Shown: one piece after another, positions 35,549-44,044 of the stretch
How the letters are laid out: every line of letters starts with the position of its first letter
Numbering within the stretch: the stretch's first letter is position 1
NCBI GenBank assembly: GCA_963677885.1
Contig: OY782500.1
Span: forward strand, 2,728,001-2,792,000
Direction: 5' to 3'
Length of the DNA stretch: 64,000 nt
From: UBA1351 sp963677885
GTDB taxonomy: Bacteria; Bacillota; Clostridia; Lachnospirales; Vallitaleaceae
Notes under the pieces: generated by a model
Told to the model about the DNA's origin: nothing
The model's input: only the letters and a program-made list of their open reading frames with translations
Database searches by the model: none
Made by a program: the position numbers and the translations under genes

Positions 35549-36163
35549 ATGAGCTATGCAAGTCTTACCAAAATAGAAATCAAGGTAGTGGCAAATGGCC
35601 TGCCTAAAGTTATAAAGAAATGTCCCAAATGTGGTGGTGGAAGCCACTTCGTAAGTACCGGGAAATTCCGAGTCAATGCCAACAAGAAGTATCTGGATAT
35701 TTGGCTGATTTATCAGTGTGAAAAATGTAAGTCAACCTGGAATATGACCATATACGAACGGTTAAATCCCAAATCTTTGGATGGACAATATCTGGAACGC
35801 CTTATGAATAATGATGAAGAGTTGGCCAAGTCCTATGGTTTTGACCAAGAGTGTTTAAGAAGAAACGGTGGTCAGATGGACTACAGTGGATTTGTCTACA
35901 CCTTAAATAGAACTGATGTGGATAAAGTACTTGGGTATAAGAATGAAGTGTGCATAAGATTTTCATCTCAAGAGGAATTACCTTGTAAGGTGATGAGTCT
36001 TTTATCAGATTTATTAGAGATATCAGGGTCAAGGGTTCGACAGTTGGTTGAACAGGATTTTATTAAGTGTTCCAAGCCTAAGAAATTTCATAAAGAAAAA
36101 CTGGGCAGAGAGAAAGAAGTTGTCCTTACTCAAGAAATTTGGGAAAGAGTCTGTGGTTGGTAA
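35549..36163 (+). CDS. DUF1062 family protein
   Basis: This 204-residue protein has two CxxC pairs, KKCPKCGGGSHF near residues 24-35 and YQCEKCKSTWNM near 55-66, that look like a zinc ribbon. FRVNANKKYLDIWLIYQCEKC is the recognisable core of the DUF1062 family. The C-terminal half includes LLEISGSRVRQLVEQDFIK, which looks like an RNA- or DNA-binding helix pair. Function is unknown. TGGAGG stands before the ATG, and the first residues (MSY) repeat those of the upstream CD3324-like gene. A leader ORF and terminator-like hairpin precede it. Confidence 0.82.
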   Translation: MSYASLTKIEIKVVANGLPKVIKKCPKCGGGSHFVSTGKFRVNANKKYLDIWLIYQCEKCKSTWNMTIYERLNPKSLDGQYLERLMNNDEELAKSYGFDQECLRRNGGQMDYSGFVYTLNRTDVDKVLGYKNEVCIRFSSQEELPCKVMSLLSDLLEISGSRVRQLVEQDFIKCSKPKKFHKEKLGREKEVVLTQEIWERVCGW

Positions 36164-36180
36164 CCATAGGCTCTTTTTTC
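36147..36180 (+). terminator. Terminator overlapping the DUF1062 stop
   Basis: GAGTCTGTGGTT (36147-36158) pairs with AACCATAGGCTC (36162-36173), with two G-U pairs, followed by TTTTTTCTTT. Confidence 0.8.
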
Positions 36181-36257
36181 TTTCCATGCCATGCTATAAA
36201 TGATACAATAGAGATATAAATACTTACTGTCCATCCACTTAAAGTGAGGTGTTCTCC

Positions 36258-37238
36258 ATGGAACAATACTTAACAAGTGATATAAGGCATTGGCTTATTA
36301 CCGGAGATCCGGCTCTTACTTATCTCGTCTATAAGGACTTGATTTTTGACGAGCTTCTAGATAAGTTTGGGGATATGAAGGATGCCTGTAAGGCCCTCTC
36401 CTATAAGCGCCACCATATGGTGGATAAAGGATGGGTTTCTGAGCTTTTGTCCAGACAAAATGACAGTGGACATTGGGGAATTAGCTTTTATCAGCCTAAG
36501 TGGATTAGTTCCCACTATACGCTGTTGGACCTGGCTATGCTGGGAAGTCCAACGACTGAGGGTATATCCAAGGCTTTGGAACTGATTGTAAGTGAGAATA
36601 AAGGCGAAGACGGTGGAGTTAATCCTGCCCGTGAAATCAAGGAAAGTGATGTATGTGTCAACGGCATGTTTTTAACCTATGCCTGCCATTTTGGGGTAAA
36701 AGAAGCAGATCTCCATTCTGTTGTTGATTTTATCATTGACCAGCATATGGAAGACGGTGGTTTTAACTGCAGGAAGAACCGGTCCGGGGCTCATCACAGC
36801 TCCCTTCATTCAACCATCAGTGTTCTTGAAGGCATAGAAGCTTATTACCGTCATGATTACAGGTATCGGTTGGACGGACTCCTTGACCTTAAGGAAAAGG
36901 CAATTGAGTTTATCCTTATGCACCATCTTTATAAATCAGATAAGACAGGTCAGGTTATCCATAAGAATTTTACCATGTTTTCTTATCCGCCAAGGTGGTA
37001 TTATGATATTCTCAGGTGCCTGGTTTATTTTGCCAGAGCTGATGTGGAATATGATGTGAGGATGCAGGACGCCCTGGAATTAATGATGGAGAAAAGACGA
37101 AAAGATGGGACATGGCCGGTTCAAAACAAGCACCCTGGCCAGGTATATTTTGATTTTGAAAAAACAGGTTCATCCAGCAGGATGAATACTTATCGGGCAA
37201 TTTTGGTTCTGAAGAAATACGGTTCATATATAGAATAG
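36258..37238 (+). CDS. Alpha-alpha toroid protein of terpenoid cyclase/prenyltransferase type
   Basis: This 326-residue soluble protein has repeated helix-turn segments with DSGHWG, EDGGVN, EDGGFNCRKNR and KDGTWPVQ, the QW-like and DGG turns of the terpenoid cyclase/prenyltransferase toroid. It lacks the DXDD or DCTAE acid motif of squalene cyclases, so cyclase activity is doubtful. It has no signal peptide. I chose ATG 36258 because GAGGTG lies six bases before it; an in-frame GTG at 36249 overlaps that site. The GNAT gene follows after 20 bases and is probably cotranscribed. Substrate unknown. Confidence 0.72.
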   Translation: MEQYLTSDIRHWLITGDPALTYLVYKDLIFDELLDKFGDMKDACKALSYKRHHMVDKGWVSELLSRQNDSGHWGISFYQPKWISSHYTLLDLAMLGSPTTEGISKALELIVSENKGEDGGVNPAREIKESDVCVNGMFLTYACHFGVKEADLHSVVDFIIDQHMEDGGFNCRKNRSGAHHSSLHSTISVLEGIEAYYRHDYRYRLDGLLDLKEKAIEFILMHHLYKSDKTGQVIHKNFTMFSYPPRWYYDILRCLVYFARADVEYDVRMQDALELMMEKRRKDGTWPVQNKHPGQVYFDFEKTGSSSRMNTYRAILVLKKYGSYIE

Positions 37239-37258
37239 AAGATCTATGGAGGTAAAAG

Positions 37259-37864
37259 ATGGGATTTATTGATATTCGTCCAATGGTCAAGGAAGATATA
37301 CCCCTTGTCGCCCAGTTAATATTCATCAGTTTTTGGCAAAAGATGCTGCCACTTCATGCCCTAACAGAGGAAGAGGCCGTTAGGCTTATTGAAGGTCTTA
37401 TGTTCTCAGATCCCAATTCTATAGGCTATTATTCTGTAGCTACTATGGATGATGAGGTCGTCGGTATGATTAAGTTGAAGGAGTCTGGTGACAAAGAAGA
37501 TTTTGTGTTTAATGATCATAAAATGCTCTTAAGGATTGGTGTGGTTAAGCTGATTAAGGCAGGAATTCTCTTGTCAGTACTAGAAAACAAAGTTCAAAAA
37601 GGCCATCTGTATGTGGAAATGCTCGCTGTCGGTGAAGGCTATCGGGGCCATGGAATTGGAAGTAAGCTCTTGGAATATGCCACTGAAAATGCCAAGTCCA
37701 GACAGGGGATTCAAACGGTCAGTCTTCATGTTATTGAGAAAAATGTTCAGGCCAAGGCCCTTTATGAACGGGTTGGTTTTAAAGCGATCAGGTCCCAGTG
37801 GAATTCAGTTGTTAAAGGGCTCGGTGGTATTCGAAAAGTTTATTTTATGACCAAGCCAGTTTAG
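37259..37864 (+). CDS. GNAT family N-acetyltransferase
   Basis: This 201-residue protein has the GNAT core: VEMLAVGEGYRGHGIGSKLLEYA near 117-139 is the acetyl-CoA-binding strand and loop (RGHGIG), followed by VSLHVIEKNVQAKALYERVGF. Such enzymes acetylate amines on small molecules or protein ends. TGGAGG supports the ATG. The acceptor is unknown. It ends just before a bidirectional hairpin. Confidence 0.87.
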   Translation: MGFIDIRPMVKEDIPLVAQLIFISFWQKMLPLHALTEEEAVRLIEGLMFSDPNSIGYYSVATMDDEVVGMIKLKESGDKEDFVFNDHKMLLRIGVVKLIKAGILLSVLENKVQKGHLYVEMLAVGEGYRGHGIGSKLLEYATENAKSRQGIQTVSLHVIEKNVQAKALYERVGFKAIRSQWNSVVKGLGGIRKVYFMTKPV

Positions 37865-37873
37865 AAAAAAAAC

Positions 37874-37915
37874 AGTGGTATGACCTTCCTAGTCAGGAAA
37901 GTTATACCACTTTTG
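37874..37915. terminator. Bidirectional terminator
   Basis: AGTGGTAT and ATACCACT pair at the base, with CCTTCCT/AGGAAAG continuing the stem around AGTC, and TTTTG on the plus side and an A-run before it. It serves the GNAT gene and overlaps the end of the minus-strand membrane gene. Confidence 0.75.
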
Positions 37916-38209
37916 TACGGTATTTTCTAAGAGATAGTAGTGTCTGATATAGAAGAGAAATAGTATGGCAAGAATAAGGTCCAGGACATATAGGAGGATT
38001 ATCTCCAGAAAAAGAGATGACACAAATACAATGACCAGGGCTAAACCTACAAAAATCATAACCAGCAAATGAACCAATCTCTCATGTTGCAACTGAGAGA
38101 TTTTTTTGTTGTGAAAATTGAGGTCATCTTGGCTGGGTTTCTGTCCCCTTTTTATGAGTGACTCTTGATTTTCGATCCATTGATTGTGTTGGTCAATAAA
38201 GTCTTTCAT
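37889..38209 (-). CDS. Small membrane protein with two hydrophobic segments
   Basis: This 106-residue protein has a hydrophilic N-terminal half (MKDFIDQHNQWIENQESL and a basic helix), then two adjacent membrane segments, LVHLLVMIFVGLALVIVFV and IILLYVLDLILAILFLFYI. I do not recognise the family. I chose the start at 38209 because GAAGGAG precedes it and it overlaps the upstream stop as ATGA, a coupled arrangement. A start 13 codons upstream is possible but has no such site. Confidence 0.7.
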   Translation of the reverse strand: MKDFIDQHNQWIENQESLIKRGQKPSQDDLNFHNKKISQLQHERLVHLLVMIFVGLALVIVFVSSLFLEIILLYVLDLILAILFLFYIRHYYLLENTVQKWYNFPD

Positions 38210-38658
38210 TGATTGGACTCCTTCAAGGAAGCCAGGACCATGCCCCATGCCTTGTCAAAGTAGTCGTACATAGGCTGCCAACTGCCGTCAGAGGGCCAAC
38301 CGGAGTGGGTAAGGCCAACCTTGGAGGACTTGTCATCCACAGGTTCAATATCCACAACTACCCAGGTATAATGGTCTGCAGTTCTCATGTCCGGTAAGAT
38401 GGGCGGTGCGTTCCATGAAAAGGTCAATTGACGGTCTGGTGTGTAACTAAGAATTTTACAACCTTCACTGCCCTTGGTTCCATATGGATTTTCTGTCAAA
38501 AAATATATTTCAAATTCTCCACCAATTCGAAGATCGATGAGGTTGTCATCACTGAAAAAGCTTTTAAGTCCTTCGGTGGTTGTCCATTGCCAGAAGATAT
38601 GGGCTGGAGTGGCATTTATGATTTCGTATTTGATTAAGTTGGCTTTTTGTATATGCAT
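38206..38658 (-). CDS. SRPBCC/AHSA1-like (START-fold) protein
   Basis: This 150-residue protein has the order expected of AHSA1-type START folds: IINATPAHIFWQWTTTEGLKSFF near the N-terminus, GGEFEIYFL, ILSYTPDRQLTFSWNAP and a C-terminal helix YFDKAWGMVLASLK. The fold forms a hydrophobic cavity; members include stress proteins and putative ligand binders. GGAGG lies before the ATG. Its stop overlaps the start of the small membrane protein gene. Confidence 0.82.
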   Translation of the reverse strand: MHIQKANLIKYEIINATPAHIFWQWTTTEGLKSFFSDDNLIDLRIGGEFEIYFLTENPYGTKGSEGCKILSYTPDRQLTFSWNAPPILPDMRTADHYTWVVVDIEPVDDKSSKVGLTHSGWPSDGSWQPMYDYFDKAWGMVLASLKESNQ

Positions 38659-39003
38659 AGCTACCTCCTATCAGGGTTTAGAAGCCTGTATTGGTATGAC
38701 TTAATAAGATACTTAATTGTAATTTCAGACTAAGATGTATATATCTATTAGATGAGTATAATTATCAATAAACTCTCTTCTTATACTACCACTTGGAAGT
38801 AAAAAGTTCAATGAGGACAAGTGGTCTTATCATGTCTTATGGCTTCATAGGGTGAATAAATCAAACAATAATCCACCTTTTTAAAAAAAGTCCACCTTCT
38901 ACATACTTGTTCGTACAAGTTTGGAGATGCTAGAATGACTTACACGTACAAGTTGATTAAATGTAGGTGGGTTATACTTATAAGTTATCTAAAGGAGGAT
39001 AAG
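38659..39003. promoter_or_regulatory. Divergent region with tandem AraR-like operators
   Basis: ACTTGTTCGTACAAGT (38905-38920) and ACTTACACGTACAAGT (38938-38953) are 16-bp palindrome-like sites whose starts are 33 bases (three helical turns) apart. They resemble the ATTTGTACGTACAAAT operator of AraR. TATACT at 38973-38978 is the likely -10 box; operator 2 would cover the -35 position, consistent with repression. AAGGAGG at 38992 serves the next gene. The first 240 bases of the gap show nothing else clear. Confidence 0.7.
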
Positions 39004-40365
39004 ATGAAAAAGTTTACAAGTTTGTTCTTAGTATTGGTTTTAACTCTTGGATTATTTGTTGGGTGCGGTTCTTCTGAAAAAGAAGAAAGTACCGGACAAA
39101 GTGCCAACACAGCATCTGAAGACAAAGATGATGATGCTAACACAGGTGAGGAAAAAGACGTTACAGCAGAAGAAGGTAATGTTGATGAGATGGAAGGATT
39201 ATCTGGTGATATTGAGTTTATGACTGGTACTTCAATTGATTCAGCTCTCTTTATTGCTTATGAAGAGTTGACGGAAGCCTTTATGGAATTGTATCCTGAT
39301 GTTCATGTTGAGCTTTTACCTTCAAGTACAGATCATGAAGGGGAAATCAAAACAAGATTGGCATCCAATAATGCACCTGATATTTGGATGACTCATGGTT
39401 GGTCCGTTGGACGTTACGGTGATTTTCTTGAGCCTCTTAATGATAGACCATGGGCACAAAACCTAAATCCAGCCCTTGATTCTGTTATGTTGGATGGTGA
39501 TGGAACCCTTTATGCTTTTCCAATCGATTTAGATATTGCAGGTATATTATATAACTGGGAAGTTCTTGAAGATTTAGGGGTCAAGGCAGAAGACATTAAA
39601 ACTTGGGATGATTTTTATGAGGTATGTGATAAAGCCCTTGAGGCAGGAATTACCCCGATATACACTGCTGGTAAAGACCGTTGGCCTACAGGTCTCTTCA
39701 TTGACTGGGTTGGACCTGGCGCTTTTACGGATGAAGATCTTAGTGGGCTGCTAAGCGGTACTTTTGCAAGAGATTCATGGGGAAAAACTTTAGAAGTTGT
39801 TGAACAATTTAGAGAAAAAGGTTTCATTAATCCAGATTATGCATCTGCAACTTCAAGTGACGTTGCCATGGCACTGGCTACTAAGCAAGCTGCATTTAGC
39901 TTTTTGATGAACTTTGTAGCTGTTGAGTCATATTCCTATGACCCGGATGCAGCAGTTGGTTTTATGCCAAACCCAGCCTTTGACGAATCAGGTAATCCTT
40001 TCTTGATTACAGGAGAAAAGAATGCTCTTGGAGTATATAAGGACTCTGAAAGTAAAGAAGCAGCCCTTGCCTATATCGATTTCCTTGCAGAAGACGGTAA
40101 TTTGGCTAAACTTGTTGCAACTACCGGTTCAGCCTGTGGTTTAACAACGGTAACAGCAGATTTAGGTGGTTTAAGCTCATCCTTTGAATTGACAAAAACA
40201 ACCATGACGGTACCATATTTTGACAGAGTTTATATGCCAAGTGGTTCATGGGATTCAATTGTGGCAACTACTGATGGTGTTGTGACTGGTCAAATGACTA
40301 TCGAAGAAGCACTTGATAAGATAGAAGAAGATTATCAAGCCTTATACGAAAAAAATAATCAATAA
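39004..40365 (+). CDS. Sugar ABC importer, binding lipoprotein (family 1)
   Basis: This 453-residue lipoprotein has a signal peptide with lipobox LFVGC (Cys about 22), an acidic low-complexity linker, then a family 1 extracellular sugar-binding fold: IEFMTGTSIDSALF, NNAPDIWMTHGWS, YAFPIDLDIAGILYN and AAFSFLMNF are typical. It delivers an oligosaccharide to the permeases encoded downstream. AAGGAGG precedes ATG 39004. Paired AraR-like operators lie before it, so the GntR/LacI-type regulator at 44044 probably represses the operon until a sugar is present. Confidence 0.88.
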   Translation: MKKFTSLFLVLVLTLGLFVGCGSSEKEESTGQSANTASEDKDDDANTGEEKDVTAEEGNVDEMEGLSGDIEFMTGTSIDSALFIAYEELTEAFMELYPDVHVELLPSSTDHEGEIKTRLASNNAPDIWMTHGWSVGRYGDFLEPLNDRPWAQNLNPALDSVMLDGDGTLYAFPIDLDIAGILYNWEVLEDLGVKAEDIKTWDDFYEVCDKALEAGITPIYTAGKDRWPTGLFIDWVGPGAFTDEDLSGLLSGTFARDSWGKTLEVVEQFREKGFINPDYASATSSDVAMALATKQAAFSFLMNFVAVESYSYDPDAAVGFMPNPAFDESGNPFLITGEKNALGVYKDSESKEAALAYIDFLAEDGNLAKLVATTGSACGLTTVTADLGGLSSSFELTKTTMTVPYFDRVYMPSGSWDSIVATTDGVVTGQMTIEEALDKIEEDYQALYEKNNQ

Positions 40366-40370
40366 AACTA

Positions 40371-40407
40371 TTGCCACAGATGAGTGACGATGACTTATCT
40401 GTGGCAA
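40371..40407 (+). repeat. Strong hairpin between binding-protein and permease genes
   Basis: TTGCCACAGAT (40371-40381) and ATCTGTGGCAA (40397-40407) form a perfect 11-bp stem, extended by AGT/ACT. There is no T-run. Such stems after binding-protein genes usually protect the upstream mRNA and lower permease expression. Confidence 0.75.
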
Positions 40408-40466
40408 CAAATACAAATCGTAATCCGACATAAAACAGCTCATTCATTGGAAATAGGAGAATGTAG

Positions 40467-41369
40467 ATGGCGAAGCATAAATCTTCTTGGATAGATAGAT
40501 TCTTTTCCAAGCGAAGCAATACAAATATTTTTTATATTCCTGCCTTGATCTTATTTGGAATTTTTACCTTTTATCCTTTAATATCAGGCATTGGTTTATC
40601 TTTTACAAATTGGGACGGATATAATCCTGAACGAAGTTTTGTCGGTCTAACCAATTATTTGGAGCTGACCAGGGATCCATATTTTGTTCGGGTTCTTATA
40701 AATACATTGATTTTTGGAGTAGGTTGTACCCTCTTTCAGCAAATTCTAGGTCTGCTACTTGCTGTGATACTGGACTCAAATATTCGGGGAAGAAATGTGG
40801 CTCGAGCGATTATTTATCTGCCCGTTCTCGTATCGCCGGTCATTATGGGCGTCATGTATTATATGTTGGTTCAGTATAATAATGGACCTTTGAATGATAT
40901 AGTCCTCATATTTGGCGGTGATAAAATAGCCTGGCTAAGTAACGAATATATAGCCTTGGGAATAATTATAGCAGTCAATACTATACAATTTATGGGTATA
41001 TCTATGATTTTGTATCTGGCTGGATTACAATCTATACCGGATATGTATTATGAGGCTGCCAGTATAGATGGTGCTAAAAAGTGGGATCGTTTTATTCACA
41101 TTACTTTACCCCTTCTTTATCCTGCTATGGTTACCAGTGTGACCCTTAATCTGATTGGTGGATTGAAGCTCTTTGATGTGATCAAGGTTTTGACTAATGG
41201 AGGACCCGGTTATTCCACCAACTCAGTTTCAACCTTTTTACATATTACCTATTTTAGCGGTGAGAGAGCCGGATACGCATCAGCTATGGGTGTAACCTTA
41301 TTCATTATGATTTTGGTAGTGACCCTTGCACTTAATATAATATTGAACCGCAGGGAGGTAGATTACTAA
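40467..41369 (+). CDS. Sugar ABC importer permease, MalF type
   Basis: This 300-residue membrane protein has six hydrophobic segments and the cytoplasmic EAA loop YEAASIDGAKKWDRFIHITL that contacts the ATPase. TFYPLISGIGLSFTNWDG is typical of MalF-like carbohydrate permeases. AATAGGAG lies before the ATG. The gene overlaps the next permease start by one base. Confidence 0.9.
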   Translation: MAKHKSSWIDRFFSKRSNTNIFYIPALILFGIFTFYPLISGIGLSFTNWDGYNPERSFVGLTNYLELTRDPYFVRVLINTLIFGVGCTLFQQILGLLLAVILDSNIRGRNVARAIIYLPVLVSPVIMGVMYYMLVQYNNGPLNDIVLIFGGDKIAWLSNEYIALGIIIAVNTIQFMGISMILYLAGLQSIPDMYYEAASIDGAKKWDRFIHITLPLLYPAMVTSVTLNLIGGLKLFDVIKVLTNGGPGYSTNSVSTFLHITYFSGERAGYASAMGVTLFIMILVVTLALNIILNRREVDY

Positions 41370-42184
41370 TGGATAAGTTATGGAAAAAGCTAGGTGGTTC
41401 ATTTCTCATGGTTATTGTCATCATACAGGTCATACCTTTTTATATAGCATTGACAACTGCCTTTAAACCTAAAACAGATCTTTCTTCTAGATGGATGATA
41501 CCGAAGGCTCTTTTTTTGGATAATTTCATAGTAGCCATTGAGCGAGGCAAAATGCTGACGGCAATGACAAACAGCGGTATTATTACCTTGATATCCGTAT
41601 TTTTTGTTTGTATTATTGGGGCTTTGGCTGCCTATCCTTTAGCAAGAAACAAAAGTAAGATTAACAGTACTATACTACTAGTCATTATTGGTGTCATGAT
41701 GGTACCGCCACTAAGTATTCTTGTACCCTTGTATTCCTTTATGGGTAAAGTTGGAGCTATCAATACTTATTGGGGAATTATTCTTTTGATGATTACAGGA
41801 CAGTTACCTTTAAGTATATTTTTATATCGAAGTTTTATAACATCCATTCCGGTAGCCCTTGAAGAAGCTGCAAAAATTGATGGAGCCAATTATTTACAGA
41901 TCTTCTTCAAGATAATTATGCCCTTGATAAAGGCTGTAACTGCAAGCGTTGTTATTCTGGCGGGAACCTTCATATGGAATGATTATCAGATGTCTCTTTA
42001 TATGATGCCCTCACCGGAGAAGAGAACCGTTACAACTGCAGTTGCTGCTTTCTTTTCCCAGCAGAGTAATAATCTTGGTGGTGCTACTGCTTCGGCCTTA
42101 ATAGGTACCTTGCCAATCGTTGTCTTATATCTTTTTCTTCAAAAATACTTTATTAAGGGTATGCTGGACAGTGCAGTGAAATAA
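41369..42184 (+). CDS. Sugar ABC importer permease, MalG type
   Basis: This 271-residue membrane protein is the partner permease, with the EAA loop EEAAKIDGANYLQIFFKIIM and the end QKYFIKGMLDSAVK shared by MalG-like proteins. It starts on the stop of the first permease (TAATG). No ATPase is encoded in the operon, which is common for this family because one MsmK/MsmX-type ATPase serves several importers. Confidence 0.9.
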   Translation: MDKLWKKLGGSFLMVIVIIQVIPFYIALTTAFKPKTDLSSRWMIPKALFLDNFIVAIERGKMLTAMTNSGIITLISVFFVCIIGALAAYPLARNKSKINSTILLVIIGVMMVPPLSILVPLYSFMGKVGAINTYWGIILLMITGQLPLSIFLYRSFITSIPVALEEAAKIDGANYLQIFFKIIMPLIKAVTASVVILAGTFIWNDYQMSLYMMPSPEKRTVTTAVAAFFSQQSNNLGGATASALIGTLPIVVLYLFLQKYFIKGMLDSAVK

Positions 42185-42283
42185 TGAATGAAGCTGGAAG
42201 TCTATATGGCTACAGCTTGCCTTAACAACCGGCAATCGGAAATACAAGGCTTTACTGCTTGTCTATGCATACTAGGAGGAATT

Positions 42284-44044
42284 ATGTTTACTTACCATAA
42301 AAATACTTACATCGCAACCTATGATGGCGATAAAATACATGTGGCCACAGAAAATGGTCGAATCTTTAGCTTTATTCCATTTGTCGAAATACATGATTTA
42401 CATGAGAAAGATGTCCTTATTGAATCACAAATAATGGAAGCAAGTCCTAAAAAAATGGTCATTAAGGCCAAGTCAAGCCTGTGGGATGAAAAGGTAATTA
42501 CGGTTTTATTTCAAGAGGATGTCCTAAAATGTTATGCTAGTGTCCGGACCAAAAATAGAAGCTTTTCGATTGATACAATAGACTATTTTAAAAATGATAA
42601 GGAATACTCAAGAGGTAATTATGACCTCACCTATGTACCAAGATTTGATTGGCATGCAAGTCAGGTCTTTGTTGCAGCTGATGAGGAAGACAGTTTAAGT
42701 TGTCAGCAGTGGTTAAGTCCTCCTCCTTTTTGCTACGGATTGAAGAAGGATGGAGAATATCTTTACTGTGGAGTCGGTGCCAGACAAGGAGAATATAACT
42801 TTATCAGTTATGATTATAAGGGATCTATTAAGGGTGCATATTTTCAGTTGGATTATGAAGGACATACTTTAGTTGAAGACACATTTACTACACCTCATCT
42901 TATTTTGGGGCCTGGCCAAGATTCAGCCAATGGCAGTATAGAATCCTATATTCATTACCTAAGGAAAGCAAATTATTTACCTGAGATCACGGAAAAGTTT
43001 ATACCATCATGGTGGAGAGAGCCCATCTTCTGTGGGTGGGGCGAAATGAGATATGATTATCGTAAAGATCATGATGGCCAGGAAAATGGGACTTTTATTA
43101 ATGTGACAAGGTATGCGACGGAAGCGACATTTAGACATTATATGGATGTTATGGATGAGAAGCAGGTCAATCCCGGAACCATAATCATTGATATGGGATG
43201 GGCAGAAAATCCTGCTCTTGGAGCTCCCAGTAAGCGTAGGTGGATTAACATGCGTAAGTTTATTGATGAGCAACACGATCTAGGGAGGAAAGTTTTACTT
43301 TGGTATACACCTGTTGTGACCAAGGGACTTCCTGTTGAAGCCTGTATGACCCTGAAGGGAAAACCACTTGCTCCTGACCCGACCAATCCACTGTACCAAG
43401 AAATTTTGAAAGAGGAAATTAGATTGATGCTTTCATCAGATGCAGATGGTCTAAATGCAGATGGGTTCAAAATCGATTTCACCCAGAATACACCTTCTGA
43501 AAAAGGTCGATTCAGAAATTACTTAACCAGTTTCTGGGGCCTTATCCAAGATGATGACGGATCAGAGAATCCATATGTATACCCATCCCTCAGTGAAGGA
43601 AGGGAGAAGATTCAAACCTATGGCAAAGAATGGGGAGTCGAAATTCTTAGAAAGTACATTGAACTCATCTATACAAATATGAAAACGGTCAAAAAAGACA
43701 GTGTATTGATTACCCATACAGCCAATCCATATTTTGCTGATATCGTTGATATTCTTCGGTTAAATGACTTGGATGGAGAGTGCGATAATGTCCTTGATAT
43801 CATGCAAAACCGTTTTGAAATCAGTAAGATGTGCAACAAATACTGGTTAATTGACACCGATAATGACCTCATGTATGATAAAGACAAGTGGCGTGATTAT
43901 ATTGAATTACAGCCTAAATTAGGCATTCCGGACACCTATTATATAACTGCAATTGCGACATCTATGGAAACTTTTGAGGATGAAGATTATGACTTGCTTA
44001 AGAGGGTTTGGAGTCAGTACCGTGAAAGAGTGAAGGTAGAGTAA
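42284..44044 (+). CDS. Glycoside hydrolase, GH31/GH36 (clan GH-D)-like
   Basis: This 586-residue cytoplasmic protein has an N-terminal beta-sandwich-like region (to about 265) and a TIM barrel. TIIIDMGWAEN, RKVLLWYTPVV and ADGFKIDFTQN follow the order seen in GH31/GH36-type alpha-glucosidases and alpha-galactosidases; the Asp in KIDF is the likely nucleophile, with an Asp in RLNDLDGECD a possible acid/base. I chose ATG 42284 behind AGGAGGA; an in-frame ATG at 42188 lacks a site. It follows two sugar permeases and precedes the AraR-like regulator with a one-base overlap, so it probably cleaves the imported alpha-linked sugar. Confidence 0.75.
   Translation: MFTYHKNTYIATYDGDKIHVATENGRIFSFIPFVEIHDLHEKDVLIESQIMEASPKKMVIKAKSSLWDEKVITVLFQEDVLKCYASVRTKNRSFSIDTIDYFKNDKEYSRGNYDLTYVPRFDWHASQVFVAADEEDSLSCQQWLSPPPFCYGLKKDGEYLYCGVGARQGEYNFISYDYKGSIKGAYFQLDYEGHTLVEDTFTTPHLILGPGQDSANGSIESYIHYLRKANYLPEITEKFIPSWWREPIFCGWGEMRYDYRKDHDGQENGTFINVTRYATEATFRHYMDVMDEKQVNPGTIIIDMGWAENPALGAPSKRRWINMRKFIDEQHDLGRKVLLWYTPVVTKGLPVEACMTLKGKPLAPDPTNPLYQEILKEEIRLMLSSDADGLNADGFKIDFTQNTPSEKGRFRNYLTSFWGLIQDDDGSENPYVYPSLSEGREKIQTYGKEWGVEILRKYIELIYTNMKTVKKDSVLITHTANPYFADIVDILRLNDLDGECDNVLDIMQNRFEISKMCNKYWLIDTDNDLMYDKDKWRDYIELQPKLGIPDTYYITAIATSMETFEDEDYDLLKRVWSQYRERVKVE

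Noticed and set aside
42188..42283. Longer N-terminus of the clan GH-D-like hydrolase
   Set aside because: The frame is open, but ATG 42188 has no ribosome-binding site, whereas ATG 42284 follows AGGAGGA at ideal distance.
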